DNA of 64,000 nt from Anaerolineae bacterium (lineage in GTDB: Bacteria > Chloroflexota > Anaerolineae > Aggregatilineales > J027). The notes beneath the pieces were generated by a model. It ran no database searches. It saw nothing but the letters and a program-made list of their open reading frames with translations, and had not been told where the DNA came from. Within the stretch, counting starts at the first letter, position 1; each line of letters starts with the position of its first letter. The stretch is from the NCBI GenBank assembly GCA_008933735.1, contig WBUL01000008.1, positions 62,001 through 126,000 of the forward strand, written 5' to 3'. Shown one piece after another: positions 51,810 through 61,396 of the stretch. A program made the position numbers and the translations under genes.

Positions 51810-52967
51810 ATGAATTTTGACCTCACCGAAGAACAGCGCATGTACCGTGACGCGGTGCGAAATTTTTGCCAGAAGGAACTTGCCCCTTACGCAGATGATG
51901 TCGATAAAACCGGAGAAATGCGCTGGGAAGCCATCCGCAAAATGCCTGAACTGGGCATTACGGGCCTGATGGTGGATGAAGCCTACGGGGGAGCCGGTTT
52001 GGATACGGTAAGCGCGGCGCTGGCGATTGAGGAAGTCGGGCGGGCCTGCGGCTCAACGGGTCTGTCGATTGCAGCGCATAACGGCCTGGGTTGTGCCCCA
52101 ATTATGCGGTGGGGGACCGACGAACAGAAGAAAAAATTCCTGCCGATGCTGACCAGCGGGGCATATTTAGGAGCGCTGGCACTGACCGAACCAAATGCCG
52201 GGTCTGACCTGGCAGGTGGTGTACGGACAAATGCCTATCAGGAGGACGGCTGTTGGGTGATTAACGGCCACAAAGCCTGGATCACCAATCCTCAGTTCGC
52301 ACCTGTGATTAATGTGCTGGTACGGACAGAGCCGGAGGCAGGCACACGCGGTTTCAGCATGATTCTGGTCGAGCCGGATCGTAAAGGCGTAACAATACAA
52401 AAACCAGAATCCAAAATGGGTTTGAAAGGATCGCCCACCCAACAAATCACCTTTGAAAATGTGCGTGTGCCGCTGTCCAACACGCTGGGCGAGGAAGGCA
52501 AAGGATTTTACCAGACCATGCAAACGCTTGACGGTGGGCGCATCACCATTGGCGCGTTAAGTGTAGGGCTGGCACAGGCGGCGTTTGAAGCATCCATGAA
52601 ATATGCCCAACAGCGTGAAGCATTTGGCAGGCCTATCGCGCAATTTCAGGCCATTCAATGGATGATTGCTGACGCGGAAGTCGAGATTGAGGCCGCCCGT
52701 ACCCTGGTGATGAAAGCAGCATGGCTGAAAGACCAGGAGCGTGACTTCACCAAAGCGGCGGCGATAGCCAAACTCAAGGCATCGGAAGTAGCGGAAAAAG
52801 TCTGTTTTAATGCGATCCAGATCCACGGCTCGTATGGCTACAGCGCGGAATTTCCGGTCGAGCGCATTTACCGGGATCAGCGTTTAATGACGATTGGCGA
52901 AGGCACGAGTGAAGTGCTGCGGATTGTCATTTCGCGCCGTGCCTTGCAGGATCATGGCTTAATATAG
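51810..52967 (+). CDS. Acyl-CoA dehydrogenase
   Basis: FAD enzyme of 385 residues introducing the 2,3-double bond in an acyl-CoA. Visible are LALTEPNAGSDLAGG, the FAD-binding AWITNPQFAPVINVLVRTE, YAQQREAFGRPIAQFQAIQ and RIYRDQRLMTIGEGTSEVLR. The catalytic Glu is at the short/medium-chain position (E364). The alternative Glu used by isovaleryl-CoA dehydrogenase (helix G) is a Gly here (LDGGRI), so a classical isovaleryl-CoA dehydrogenase is unlikely despite the MCC neighbours. The ATG at 51810 has GGAG 7 nt upstream; ATG 51807 and TTG 51804 are alternatives. Confidence 0.93.
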   Translation: MNFDLTEEQRMYRDAVRNFCQKELAPYADDVDKTGEMRWEAIRKMPELGITGLMVDEAYGGAGLDTVSAALAIEEVGRACGSTGLSIAAHNGLGCAPIMRWGTDEQKKKFLPMLTSGAYLGALALTEPNAGSDLAGGVRTNAYQEDGCWVINGHKAWITNPQFAPVINVLVRTEPEAGTRGFSMILVEPDRKGVTIQKPESKMGLKGSPTQQITFENVRVPLSNTLGEEGKGFYQTMQTLDGGRITIGALSVGLAQAAFEASMKYAQQREAFGRPIAQFQAIQWMIADAEVEIEAARTLVMKAAWLKDQERDFTKAAAIAKLKASEVAEKVCFNAIQIHGSYGYSAEFPVERIYRDQRLMTIGEGTSEVLRIVISRRALQDHGLI

Positions 52968-53016
52968 AGTTAAGTCTGCAAAGGGTCTATTTAGCGTAGA
53001 TGATAAAGATTAAATT

Positions 53017-54630
53017 ATGCTTCTGATTGAATCGCAGATTAACACGCAAGACGAGATTTTTCACTCCAACTATCACCATAACCTGCTTCTCCTGAATGAA
53101 CTCAAAGCACGGCTGGAACTGGTACGGCAAGGAGGGGGCGAACGCTATCGTCAGCGACACATGGAACAAGGCAAATTGTTCGTCCGTGAACGGATTGATA
53201 AACTGCTTGATCCTGGTTCTCCTTTCCTGGAAATTGCCCCTCTGGTCGCCTGGGATTTATACGGGGACGATGATGTGCCTTCGGCAGGTATCGTGATTGG
53301 AATTGGGCGGGTTTCCGGGCGAGAGTGCCTGATCCTCGGCAATGACGCGACCGTCAAAGGTGGCAGTTACTACCCGATGACGGTCAGGAAACACCTTCGT
53401 GCACAGCAAATTGCGTTGCAAAATCGGCTGCCCTGTATTTATCTGGTCGATTCAGGCGGCGCGTTTCTGCCAATGCAGGATGAGGTTTTCCCTGACTATG
53501 ATGACTTCGGGCGGATTTTTTACAATCAGGCCATCATGAGCGCGGCAGGTATTCCACAAATTGCTGCCGTGATGGGAAGCTGCACGGCGGGCGGTGCGTA
53601 TGTCCCGGCGATGAGTGATGAAACGATCATCGTGAATAAAACCGGCACGATCTTCCTGGGTGGGCCACCGCTGGTCAAAGCCGCCACCGGAGAAGAAGTC
53701 TCGGCGGAGGAGCTCGGCGGCGCGTATGTCCACACCCATTTATCCGGTGTAGCGGATCACTTTGCCGAAAACGATGACCATGCGATTGAAATCCTGCGGA
53801 ACATCGTTGCTGCCCTGAACACCCACAAAAAAATTGATCTGGACGTTGCCCCGCCAGAAGAACCCGTTTATGACCCGAAAGAAATCCTCGGTATTATCCC
53901 GAAAACCTTCCGCGAAACCTATGATGTACGCGAAATCATTGCACGGTTAGTGGATGGCAGTAAATTCCAGGAATTTAAAGCCAACTATGGCAGCACTTTA
54001 GTCACCGGATTCGCTCGAATCGAGGGGTATCTGGTTGGCATCGTGGCGAATAACGGCGTACTGTTCAGCGAAAGCGCCTTGAAAGGAACGCACTTTATCG
54101 AACTGTGTACAAAGCGCCGGGTTCCCCTTCTTTTTCTGCAAAACATCACCGGTTTTATGGTCGGGCGAGACTATGAAGTAGGTGGCATCGCTAAAGACGG
54201 CGCAAAAATGGTTCACGCTGTCGCTAACGCGAATGTCCCCAAATTGACGGTTATTATCGGCGGCAGTTTTGGCGCGGGAAATTATGGCATGTGTGGGCGG
54301 GCGTATAATCCGCGCTTTTTATGGATGTGGCCGAACAGCCGGATCAGTGTAATGGGTGGGGAACAGGCGGCCAATGTGCTGGCAACCATCAAACAGGATC
54401 AACTGGTGCGGCAGGGACTATCTCCTATGGGGGAGCGGGAACTGGCAGAATTTAAACAGCCTATTCTGGACAAATACGAGCGCGAAGGCAGCCCCTATTA
54501 TTCCACAGCGCGGTTGTGGGACGACGGCATCCTTGACCCAACCCAAACCCGCCGTGTCCTCGGATTAGCGTTAAGCGTCTGCCTGAACGCCCCTGTCGAA
54601 GAAACTCAGTACGGCGTATTCAGGATGTGA
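53017..54630 (+). CDS. Acyl-CoA carboxylase carboxyltransferase subunit, methylcrotonyl type
   Basis: Transfers CO2 from carboxybiotin to an acyl-CoA. The 537-residue product carries [20 protein letters not shown] (MCC-type QxEVFPD), [38 protein letters not shown] and [17 protein letters not shown]. These match the beta subunit of 3-methylcrotonyl-CoA or geranyl-CoA carboxylase rather than propionyl-CoA carboxylase. No strong ribosome site precedes the ATG. It follows the acyl-CoA dehydrogenase by 49 nt and abuts the biotin carboxylase gene. The role in leucine breakdown is inferred. Confidence 0.9.
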   Translation: MLLIESQINTQDEIFHSNYHHNLLLLNELKARLELVRQGGGERYRQRHMEQGKLFVRERIDKLLDPGSPFLEIAPLVAWDLYGDDDVPSAGIVIGIGRVSGRECLILGNDATVKGGSYYPMTVRKHLRAQQIALQNRLPCIYLVDSGGAFLPMQDEVFPDYDDFGRIFYNQAIMSAAGIPQIAAVMGSCTAGGAYVPAMSDETIIVNKTGTIFLGGPPLVKAATGEEVSAEELGGAYVHTHLSGVADHFAENDDHAIEILRNIVAALNTHKKIDLDVAPPEEPVYDPKEILGIIPKTFRETYDVREIIARLVDGSKFQEFKANYGSTLVTGFARIEGYLVGIVANNGVLFSESALKGTHFIELCTKRRVPLLFLQNITGFMVGRDYEVGGIAKDGAKMVHAVANANVPKLTVIIGGSFGAGNYGMCGRAYNPRFLWMWPNSRISVMGGEQAANVLATIKQDQLVRQGLSPMGERELAEFKQPILDKYEREGSPYYSTARLWDDGILDPTQTRRVLGLALSVCLNAPVEETQYGVFRM

Positions 54631-56129
54631 TGCCGATGTTCAAAAAAATCCTAATCGCTAATCGGGGAGAAATTGCAGCGCGGATTATTCGAGCCTGTCA
54701 CGAACGCGGGATCCGCACGGTCGCTGTCTATTCGGATGTGGACGCGGACGCGCTGCATGTACGGTTGGCCGACGAGGCGGTGCTCATTGGGGCCGCAGCC
54801 CCGTCTCAATCGTATCTGCGTGGTGAAACTATCATTGAGGCGGCGAAAAAAAACAACTGTCAGGCGATTCATCCGGGTTTTGGTTTTCTCTCGGAGGCAC
54901 CGGGTTTTGCACGGGCGGTGCGAGATGCCGGCCTTGTATTTATCGGCCCCCCCGCCGAAGCTATTGAAAAAATGGGTGTTAAAACCGAAGCCCGTTCCCT
55001 GATGGAGCAGGCGGGTGTGCCTGTGGTTCCGGGCTTTCAAAGCAGCAGTGCCTCCGACGATGATTTTCAGCGTGCGGCAGATCATATTGGCTATCCGGTC
55101 ATGGTAAAAGCGGCAGGCGGCGGCGGCGGCAAAGGAATTCGCATCGTTCATGAGCCAGCAACACTCCTAGAATCCATTGCAGCGGCACGGCGAGAAGCGC
55201 TGAATGCGTTTAATGACCCTACCGTTTTTCTGGAAAAATACATCGAAAATGGGCGGCATATTGAAGTACAGGTGTTGGCCGATTCATATGGGCATGTGGT
55301 TCACCTGTATGAGCGTGAATGCTCGATCCAGCGCCGCCATCAGAAAATCATCGAAGAAACGCCATCACCGTTTCTCTCGGATGAAATCCGCGACGAGATG
55401 GGGCGGGCCGCAGTCAATGCAGCACAGGCCGTCCAGTACGTGAACGCGGGAACGGTTGAATTTATCGTAGATGAGAATGAAAAGTTTTATTTTCTGGAAA
55501 TGAATACGCGCTTGCAGGTCGAACATCCCATTACCGAACTTGTGACCGGGATTGATATTGTCAATGCTCAGTTGAATATTGCAGCGGGTGCGGAGCTTCC
55601 ATTCCAGCAGGAAGATATTTTCCAGCGTGGGCACGCCATCGAATGCCGGATTTACGCCGAAGACCCTGCGAATAATTTCCTGCCCGCTGTTGGCCCGGTG
55701 TTACGGACGGTAGAGCCGGCCGGGCCGGGGATTCGGGTGGATGCGGGTGTGGTGACAGGCGATCAGGTTACGATCCATTACGATCCGATGATTGCCAAGC
55801 TGATCGTGGTGGCAGAAAACCGCATTAACGCGATTCGAAAAATGGAATGGGCGCTGGCACAGTATGTGATTCTCGGTTTGACAACGAATCTGGCATTTTT
55901 GAAAGATGTCATGCAGCATCCGGTGTTTATGCTGGGGGAAGCCACCACTCATTTTATTGATGAATTTCTTACCCCCTGGGTACCACCGGACACAGAGCCT
56001 TCTGAAATCGCGCTGATTGCCGCCACCTTGAGTGAAATCGCCCAAGCGGCTTCAATACTCCCTGCTGCAACGCCTGCTGAGGGAGATGTTTACTCGCCCT
56101 GGTCACGGATGGATGGTTTTCGGATGTAA
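54630..56129 (+). CDS. Biotin carboxylase subunit (MCC alpha, N-terminal part)
   Basis: ATP-dependent carboxylation of biotin. The 499 residues show the ATP-grasp enzyme in full: KKILIANRGEIAARIIRACH, HPGFGFLSEAPGFARAV, VKAAGGGGGKGIRIVHEP, ECSIQRRHQKIIEETPSP, FLEMNTRLQVEHPITE and a C-terminal AECRIYAEDP-like sequence (GHAIECRIYAEDPANN). It stops where MCC and PCC alpha chains continue into the biotinyl-carrier segment, which here is a separate gene starting 2 nt later. The GTG at 54627 and ATGs at 54630 and 54636 are all possible starts. Confidence 0.95.
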   Translation: MPMFKKILIANRGEIAARIIRACHERGIRTVAVYSDVDADALHVRLADEAVLIGAAAPSQSYLRGETIIEAAKKNNCQAIHPGFGFLSEAPGFARAVRDAGLVFIGPPAEAIEKMGVKTEARSLMEQAGVPVVPGFQSSSASDDDFQRAADHIGYPVMVKAAGGGGGKGIRIVHEPATLLESIAAARREALNAFNDPTVFLEKYIENGRHIEVQVLADSYGHVVHLYERECSIQRRHQKIIEETPSPFLSDEIRDEMGRAAVNAAQAVQYVNAGTVEFIVDENEKFYFLEMNTRLQVEHPITELVTGIDIVNAQLNIAAGAELPFQQEDIFQRGHAIECRIYAEDPANNFLPAVGPVLRTVEPAGPGIRVDAGVVTGDQVTIHYDPMIAKLIVVAENRINAIRKMEWALAQYVILGLTTNLAFLKDVMQHPVFMLGEATTHFIDEFLTPWVPPDTEPSEIALIAATLSEIAQAASILPAATPAEGDVYSPWSRMDGFRM

Positions 56130-56131
56130 CT

Positions 56132-56656
56132 ATGGAATTTCGTTACGAACACAACGACGTTGAATATGTGGTGCAGCTAGAACCCCAGCCGGATGGTACG
56201 TATTTGGCGCGAGTTGGGGACAACACTTATCAGGTACAGGTGCAGCGTTCGCTGCCGGGACAAATGAATCTGGTGGTGAACGGGCAGCGCTTCCATGCTT
56301 ATACGGCGAGCCAGCAAAGCGACAAAACCGGCGTTAAGCACCATCATGTCGCGCTGGTCGATACCCAGGCACAGCATTATGAATTCACGACCGCGCAGTC
56401 TGCCGCAGTCCGTCGCCGGGGCACTTCAGCAGAGGGGGGCAGTCTGAAGGCACAAATGCCTGGGCAGGTGATTCAGGTGATGATAGCGGAAGGGGATGCA
56501 GTGGAAAAAGGGCAGCCGCTGCTAATTCTGGAAGCCATGAAAATGGAAATCCGGGTAACCGCCCCGATGACAGGTATAGTGGTCAAACTGCTGGTTAAAC
56601 AGGGCGATACAGTCGAACGTGGGCAGCAGTTGGTAGAGGTCGCTGAGAACATTTAA
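56132..56656 (+). CDS. Biotin carboxyl carrier protein with BT-like domain
   Basis: The C-terminal 75 residues are a biotinyl domain with the modified Lys in LEAMKMEIRV (about residue 139) and the PMTG hairpin. The first 95 residues are a beta-rich segment (YLARVGDNTYQVQVQ, MNLVVNGQRFHAYTA) resembling the BT domain between biotin carboxylase and carrier in MCC alpha chains. The biotin carboxylase ends 2 nt before, in another frame; the two together (about 674 residues) match one normal MCC alpha chain, so this is a split version of it. Confidence 0.92.
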   Translation: MEFRYEHNDVEYVVQLEPQPDGTYLARVGDNTYQVQVQRSLPGQMNLVVNGQRFHAYTASQQSDKTGVKHHHVALVDTQAQHYEFTTAQSAAVRRRGTSAEGGSLKAQMPGQVIQVMIAEGDAVEKGQPLLILEAMKMEIRVTAPMTGIVVKLLVKQGDTVERGQQLVEVAENI

Positions 56657-56780
56657 TGCTGCTGGGTAACCAATTCTCATGTGACCCAAACGGTCATGTT
56701 CGAAAATCTGCAAAAACGTCGGCGTGACCCGCCAAGCGACTGCATTGAAATAAGGGTCGATGATTTTATATCTCGGCAGC

Positions 56781-59700
56781 TTAATCTGGCAGCACAGCAT
56801 CCAGAACCGCCTGACTCATGGGCAGGTCAATGCCATCTGTCAAAACAGACACAAAAACGCCATCATAGATAAACACCCAGAGCGTAATTGTTTCTCCTTC
56901 AAAAAAGCCAACTTCAATACCATCCAGCACCTGAATGTCGCCTGCAAACCGCACATCGTTTTTCCATGCCTCGACGGTTGAATAAACACTGGAGCTTTGA
57001 ATGACCCAGAAGACCGCATCGCCCGCGCCGATATAGTACCGCTGGTAGGCCGGACTGTTCGGGGCAAGTAAGGGCGCGGAATTTCCATATTCGGCTGCGG
57101 CGTCTTCAAAAATCCGCTCACTGCCAAATGCAAATCCTGCGATATCTTCCACTGGAAGCGGAGCGAAACCCAGAAGAGAAATCAGGCTTTGGGTGGCAGT
57201 AGGCGTAGGCGATGGGAACGGCGTTAAAGTTGGAAGGGGTGTGGCACTGGGGGTAATCGGCAGGGTCGGTGTTGGGACAAGCGTTTCGATGAAAAAGCTG
57301 GCGCGTTCTTCGTTGGTCAGTTGCCGCGTCACCTGCTCCTGGGCGATGTCGATCAGCAGCTCCAGGGATAAAGGCCAGATCCGTACCATACCATCACTCG
57401 ACCATACCAGAATCTGGCTGTCATCCTGGCTCCAATTTGCGCCGCGAACATCTCCCTGATGGTGAAATTCGACCAGCAGTTCGCCCGTCTGTAAATCCCA
57501 CACGCGCACCGTCCCGCCCAGTAGATCAGTGATGTCGTTATCCAAATAAGCAACGACCAGACGGGTGTCATCGCTGTTGAGCTCCATCTCCCAGATCGAA
57601 CCAAAGATTTCGGGCGCCCCTTCCGGAATCAGCAGCAGGAGGCGCTCGCCTGTATTCGCATCCCAAACTGAGACCGGGCCTTTGGTGGAACCAGCGATAA
57701 TGCGGGTTTCATCTGTGCTCCAGAGGACAAAATTTCCCCCCGCCTGCGGCAGTGTCATGATCGTTTCGCCTGTTTCAGTATTCCAGACGTAGACGGTTTC
57801 ATCCTGTGACCATGCCAGAATACGGCTGTAATCCTCATTAATTTCGATCCCATAAACCGACCCCGGCAAGGTCAGGCGTCGCAGTTCCTGGCCGGAGGAT
57901 GTTTCCCATGAACGCACCGTTCCGTCGGCACAATAGGTAAAAATGCGCTGACCATCCTGGTTAAATTCAGCCCCATAGAGTTCACCCTCACACTGGAATG
58001 TGAAAAGCGGGTTCTGGGTGATGGTATCCCAGAGAATGGCCGTGTTGCTGCTCGTGTGGGTCAGCAGACGATTAGTTTCCTGGTGCCAATCTAAAATGTT
58101 GACCTCGCCGAATGTACCAACCACCATACTGACCCTGTTTTCAATATCCCACACGCGGACGCTGCCGTCCCACCCATAGGTGATCAGGTCGTTTTCCTCC
58201 CACTCAATCGCTTGTATTTCTTCGGGTTGGGAGAAAGTCTGAAGGATGGTATCGGTCATAGGATCATAAAACCTGATCCGAGGATCGCAGTCACGATGGC
58301 AGTCTGTGAGTTCATTATCGACCAGAACAAGAATTTCTTCATCAGGACGCCACGCCACAATATCGTAGCCTTCCAATGATTTGAGAATGTCCCCAGTAGT
58401 CGCCTCCCATACGTAGGCGATTTCCCTGGAACGCGAGAGAACGAGATTCTGGCTGGCGCTCCAGGAAGCAGAACTGACCTGGTCAGGGTGATGGACGGTG
58501 GGCAAAATTTCTCCACCCGTAATTTCCCAAATTCGGATGCTCTGATCTTCCGACCACGACATAACACGACTTTCATCAGGACTCCAGGAGGCTGAATTGA
58601 CCTCATCTTGATGCCGCATTTGAGCGAGGACTGCCCCATTTGTCGCATTCCATATTCGCACAGTGCCATCCCGCGAGGCGGTCAGAATCTGACTGCCATC
58701 CTTGTTCCAGAGCGCAGTCCAAACGATTTCGTCATGGTCCAACCGGAGGAGTTCTTCACCCGTATTCGCGTCCCAAACGTGGGCGGCGTAATCCTGCGCC
58801 CAGGTCAGGATGCGGGTTTCGTCCGGACTGTAGGCTTCCCCATTCACAAAACTATCATGCGGGAGCAGAAGTAGATTTTCGCCTGTATTGACTTCCCAGA
58901 CATAGGTTGCATGAACGCAGTCTTCACAAAATGATGAATCATTGGAGTGAGTCAGAATGCGGTTGCCATCCTTGCTCCACCTGAGACTTGTGACCCAACT
59001 GGGGTGGGTCATCGTCTGCAAAAGTTCGCCGGTGCTGGCATCCCATACTTTAACGGTGCCATCGTCGCCCCATGACAGCAGCTTGGTTTTATCAGGATTC
59101 CAGCCCGCTATCACTAAACCATGCTGGTCGGAATGACGGAAGATGTGAATGATTTCACCTGTAGCAGCATCCCACAATCTGACGGTGCCGTCATTTGACC
59201 AGGAGAGAATGCGTGTTTGAGTTTCGTCCCAGTAAGCGGCATTTACCTGATCCTCATGGGTAAGGCGCAGCAGTTCTTCCCCTGTTTGGATATCCCACAC
59301 CCGTGCTGTGAAATCGTCTGAATAGGTCAGGATTTTCGTTCCATCCGGGTGCATGGTGACACCATCAACGGTTGCCGCATGGCGTACTGTGAGCAGAAGC
59401 TCGCCTGTCGATGCGTCCCACAAGCGGGCCGTCCCATCCGCGCTGGCCGTGAGAATCCGTGTGTCGTTGAGGGCCCAGTAAGCACCTCTGACCGCGCCAT
59501 CATGCCACAGTACCAGCAGCGCCTCGCCGGTTGTTGCATCCCATAAGCGGGCTGTCCCATCAGATGAATAAGAGAGCACGCGCGTTCCATCCTGATTCCA
59601 GAAAGCCCATGAGACATCCGCATCGTGCCGCATATAGGCTGCCTCACTGACCGGATAGGTCACCGCGTTGAGCAGCGCCGTTTGGCTGGATGGGTTGAAA

Positions 59701-61334
59701 ATCCCATCTTCGTAATGACGCAGCGATTCCAGCGCCAGCAGCAGTGACTCTTGCGGCGCACCCGCCAGCAATTGTTGACGGGACTGGTCCGCTAAAAACA
59801 GCGATTGCAAATTCCATGCGGCCCGCAAGTTCGCATCACTGGTCGCGGCGTTATTTTGGGCGAGGACGGCGTTAGCGTCAGCAGTCATTTGGGCGGCCTC
59901 TGCCGTGCTCGCATTTTGCCATGCCACCGTCGCTTGGCTTTCCGCCTCCCCCTGAGCAACGGTCGCGGTGGCAGCATTGTTCAAGGCAAGTTGGGCGTTA
60001 GCATCGGCAGTCATTTGGGCCGCTCCTGCTGTACTTGCATTTTGCCACGCCACCGTCGCTTGGTTTTCTGCCTCCCCCTGAGCAACGGTCGCGGTGGCAG
60101 CATTGTCAATCGCAAGACGGGCATTGGCATCGCTGGTGATGGCATTGTTTTGCGCCAACAGTGCATTAGCATCTGAGGTGCTTTGGGCAGCAATTGCTGT
60201 GCCTGCGTTTTGCCATGCAACAGTCGCCTGGGCTTCCGATTCCTGCTGTGCTATCAGCGCAGTTGCCACTGCAACTGTTGCAGTAACCGCATTAGCGTCA
60301 CTGGTGCGGGCTGCGTTAAAAGCCAGCGTTGCCTGAATCTCTGCTTCTCCCTGGGCAATGGTGGCGGTGAGGGCGTTGGCATCACTGGTCAGGGCGGCAT
60401 TAAACGCTGCCGTCGCCTGATTTTCTGCTTCTCCTTGTGCAGAAATTGCGGTGAGGGCATTGGCATCGCTGGTTCGCGCCTGATTTGCTTCTCCAGTGGC
60501 ACGCGACTGTGCCAGCGAGAGTCTGTCTTCCGACTGTCGGAAAAGCAAAAATGATAACAGAGATAGGGCAATCGCAACGAGCAGACCTGTCGCCATGCCT
60601 GCCAATAAGTTGCGCTGCTGGCGGCGCTGTTCAGCACGACTGCTGAGAATATATTCTGTGTGGAGTTCATCAGGTTTTTGGTCTTTGCCTGCCGCAATTG
60701 CCAACCACTTTTCGGCGTGATCCAGGTCTTCACCGCGCAGCAAAAAACTTCGATTCCGTCCGCTGGTTTCCCATTCGCGGGCACGAACCAGTAAGCGTGT
60801 GTGCATCCGCACGTGTTCGATATCAGTTTCAATGGTTTTGAGCAGTGCCTGGAAGGCTTCGTCAAATGAATCATAGTCACAGCCAGGCCCGTCACATTCT
60901 GGGTTGATCACCTCATTATTTTGATCATACTCACAGGTGCATCCGTGCCTGCGACGAAAGTACAGCCAGTTAATGCGCTTCAGGATTTCCCAGTTGTCGC
61001 GGGCAGTAAATTCCCAATCCTTGTTAAACCAGACACCCGCCACTTCCTTTTCGTTAATTTCCTGGCGGACGATGGGCACAATCCGCTTATTGTGCTTATA
61101 AGCGTAGGTGACTTCCTCATGGCAAATTTTGGAGCCGAGCGAATCGGGGGTGATGACAAAAATAAAAGTATCGGCCTGGTCAATGCCGGCTTGAATTTCA
61201 CGCCACCATTCGGTGGAATAGGGAATCCCTTCCCAATCTACCCATGCATCACGGCCTGTTCTTTCCAAAGCATCAAAAAAACGGCGGACAAAAATCTTAT
61301 CTCGACGTGAATAGGAAATAAAGACGTCTGCCAT
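56781..61334 (-). CDS. TIR domain - transmembrane - Ala-rich repeat - WD40 protein
   Basis: A 1517-residue protein unlike its neighbours. Residues 1-125 are a TIR domain (ADVFISYSRRDKIFVRRFF); the SxxCxxE pattern (S68, C71, E74) holds the Glu needed for NADase activity in the family. C132, C134, C147 and C152 follow in a short insert. A transmembrane helix lies at about 243-265. About 280-505 is Ala-rich with 42-residue repeats (QATVAWQNAS). About 18 WD40 repeats follow (about 565-1370), many ending in DGTARLWD or TGE. A PT-rich linker and a C-terminal beta-rich domain of about 110 residues close it. Roles in signalling or phage defence are inferred, not shown. Confidence 0.88.
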   Translation of the reverse strand: MADVFISYSRRDKIFVRRFFDALERTGRDAWVDWEGIPYSTEWWREIQAGIDQADTFIFVITPDSLGSKICHEEVTYAYKHNKRIVPIVRQEINEKEVAGVWFNKDWEFTARDNWEILKRINWLYFRRRHGCTCEYDQNNEVINPECDGPGCDYDSFDEAFQALLKTIETDIEHVRMHTRLLVRAREWETSGRNRSFLLRGEDLDHAEKWLAIAAGKDQKPDELHTEYILSSRAEQRRQQRNLLAGMATGLLVAIALSLLSFLLFRQSEDRLSLAQSRATGEANQARTSDANALTAISAQGEAENQATAAFNAALTSDANALTATIAQGEAEIQATLAFNAARTSDANAVTATVAVATALIAQQESEAQATVAWQNAGTAIAAQSTSDANALLAQNNAITSDANARLAIDNAATATVAQGEAENQATVAWQNASTAGAAQMTADANAQLALNNAATATVAQGEAESQATVAWQNASTAEAAQMTADANAVLAQNNAATSDANLRAAWNLQSLFLADQSRQQLLAGAPQESLLLALESLRHYEDGIFNPSSQTALLNAVTYPVSEAAYMRHDADVSWAFWNQDGTRVLSYSSDGTARLWDATTGEALLVLWHDGAVRGAYWALNDTRILTASADGTARLWDASTGELLLTVRHAATVDGVTMHPDGTKILTYSDDFTARVWDIQTGEELLRLTHEDQVNAAYWDETQTRILSWSNDGTVRLWDAATGEIIHIFRHSDQHGLVIAGWNPDKTKLLSWGDDGTVKVWDASTGELLQTMTHPSWVTSLRWSKDGNRILTHSNDSSFCEDCVHATYVWEVNTGENLLLLPHDSFVNGEAYSPDETRILTWAQDYAAHVWDANTGEELLRLDHDEIVWTALWNKDGSQILTASRDGTVRIWNATNGAVLAQMRHQDEVNSASWSPDESRVMSWSEDQSIRIWEITGGEILPTVHHPDQVSSASWSASQNLVLSRSREIAYVWEATTGDILKSLEGYDIVAWRPDEEILVLVDNELTDCHRDCDPRIRFYDPMTDTILQTFSQPEEIQAIEWEENDLITYGWDGSVRVWDIENRVSMVVGTFGEVNILDWHQETNRLLTHTSSNTAILWDTITQNPLFTFQCEGELYGAEFNQDGQRIFTYCADGTVRSWETSSGQELRRLTLPGSVYGIEINEDYSRILAWSQDETVYVWNTETGETIMTLPQAGGNFVLWSTDETRIIAGSTKGPVSVWDANTGERLLLLIPEGAPEIFGSIWEMELNSDDTRLVVAYLDNDITDLLGGTVRVWDLQTGELLVEFHHQGDVRGANWSQDDSQILVWSSDGMVRIWPLSLELLIDIAQEQVTRQLTNEERASFFIETLVPTPTLPITPSATPLPTLTPFPSPTPTATQSLISLLGFAPLPVEDIAGFAFGSERIFEDAAAEYGNSAPLLAPNSPAYQRYYIGAGDAVFWVIQSSSVYSTVEAWKNDVRFAGDIQVLDGIEVGFFEGETITLWVFIYDGVFVSVLTDGIDLPMSQAVLDAVLPD
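59814..60065 (-). repeat. Two 126-bp tandem repeats encoding 42-residue Ala-rich units
   Basis: The block containing GCAGTCATTTGGGC recurs exactly 126 bases apart (59881 and 60007). It encodes units that include QATVAWQNAS, AAQMTADANA and NNAATATVAQ. More degenerate copies, with the recurring motifs TSDANA and AQGEAE, extend upstream in the gene to about 60500. Unequal crossing-over could change the copy number without shifting the frame. Confidence 0.85.
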
Positions 61335-61396
61335 GAAGATCTACCTGTAATAACTATGAAATAGTTCTATTTTAAATTGAAACTAATAAATTACAA

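Noticed and set aside
56657..56780. Possible small gene or terminator between the BCCP and TIR-WD40 genes
   Set aside because: Only short hairpins without T-run, and no frame with a ribosome site; nothing called.
59814..60500. Repeat array considered as CRISPR
   Set aside because: Repeats are 126 bp, adjacent without spacers, and code in frame within the TIR-WD40 gene.
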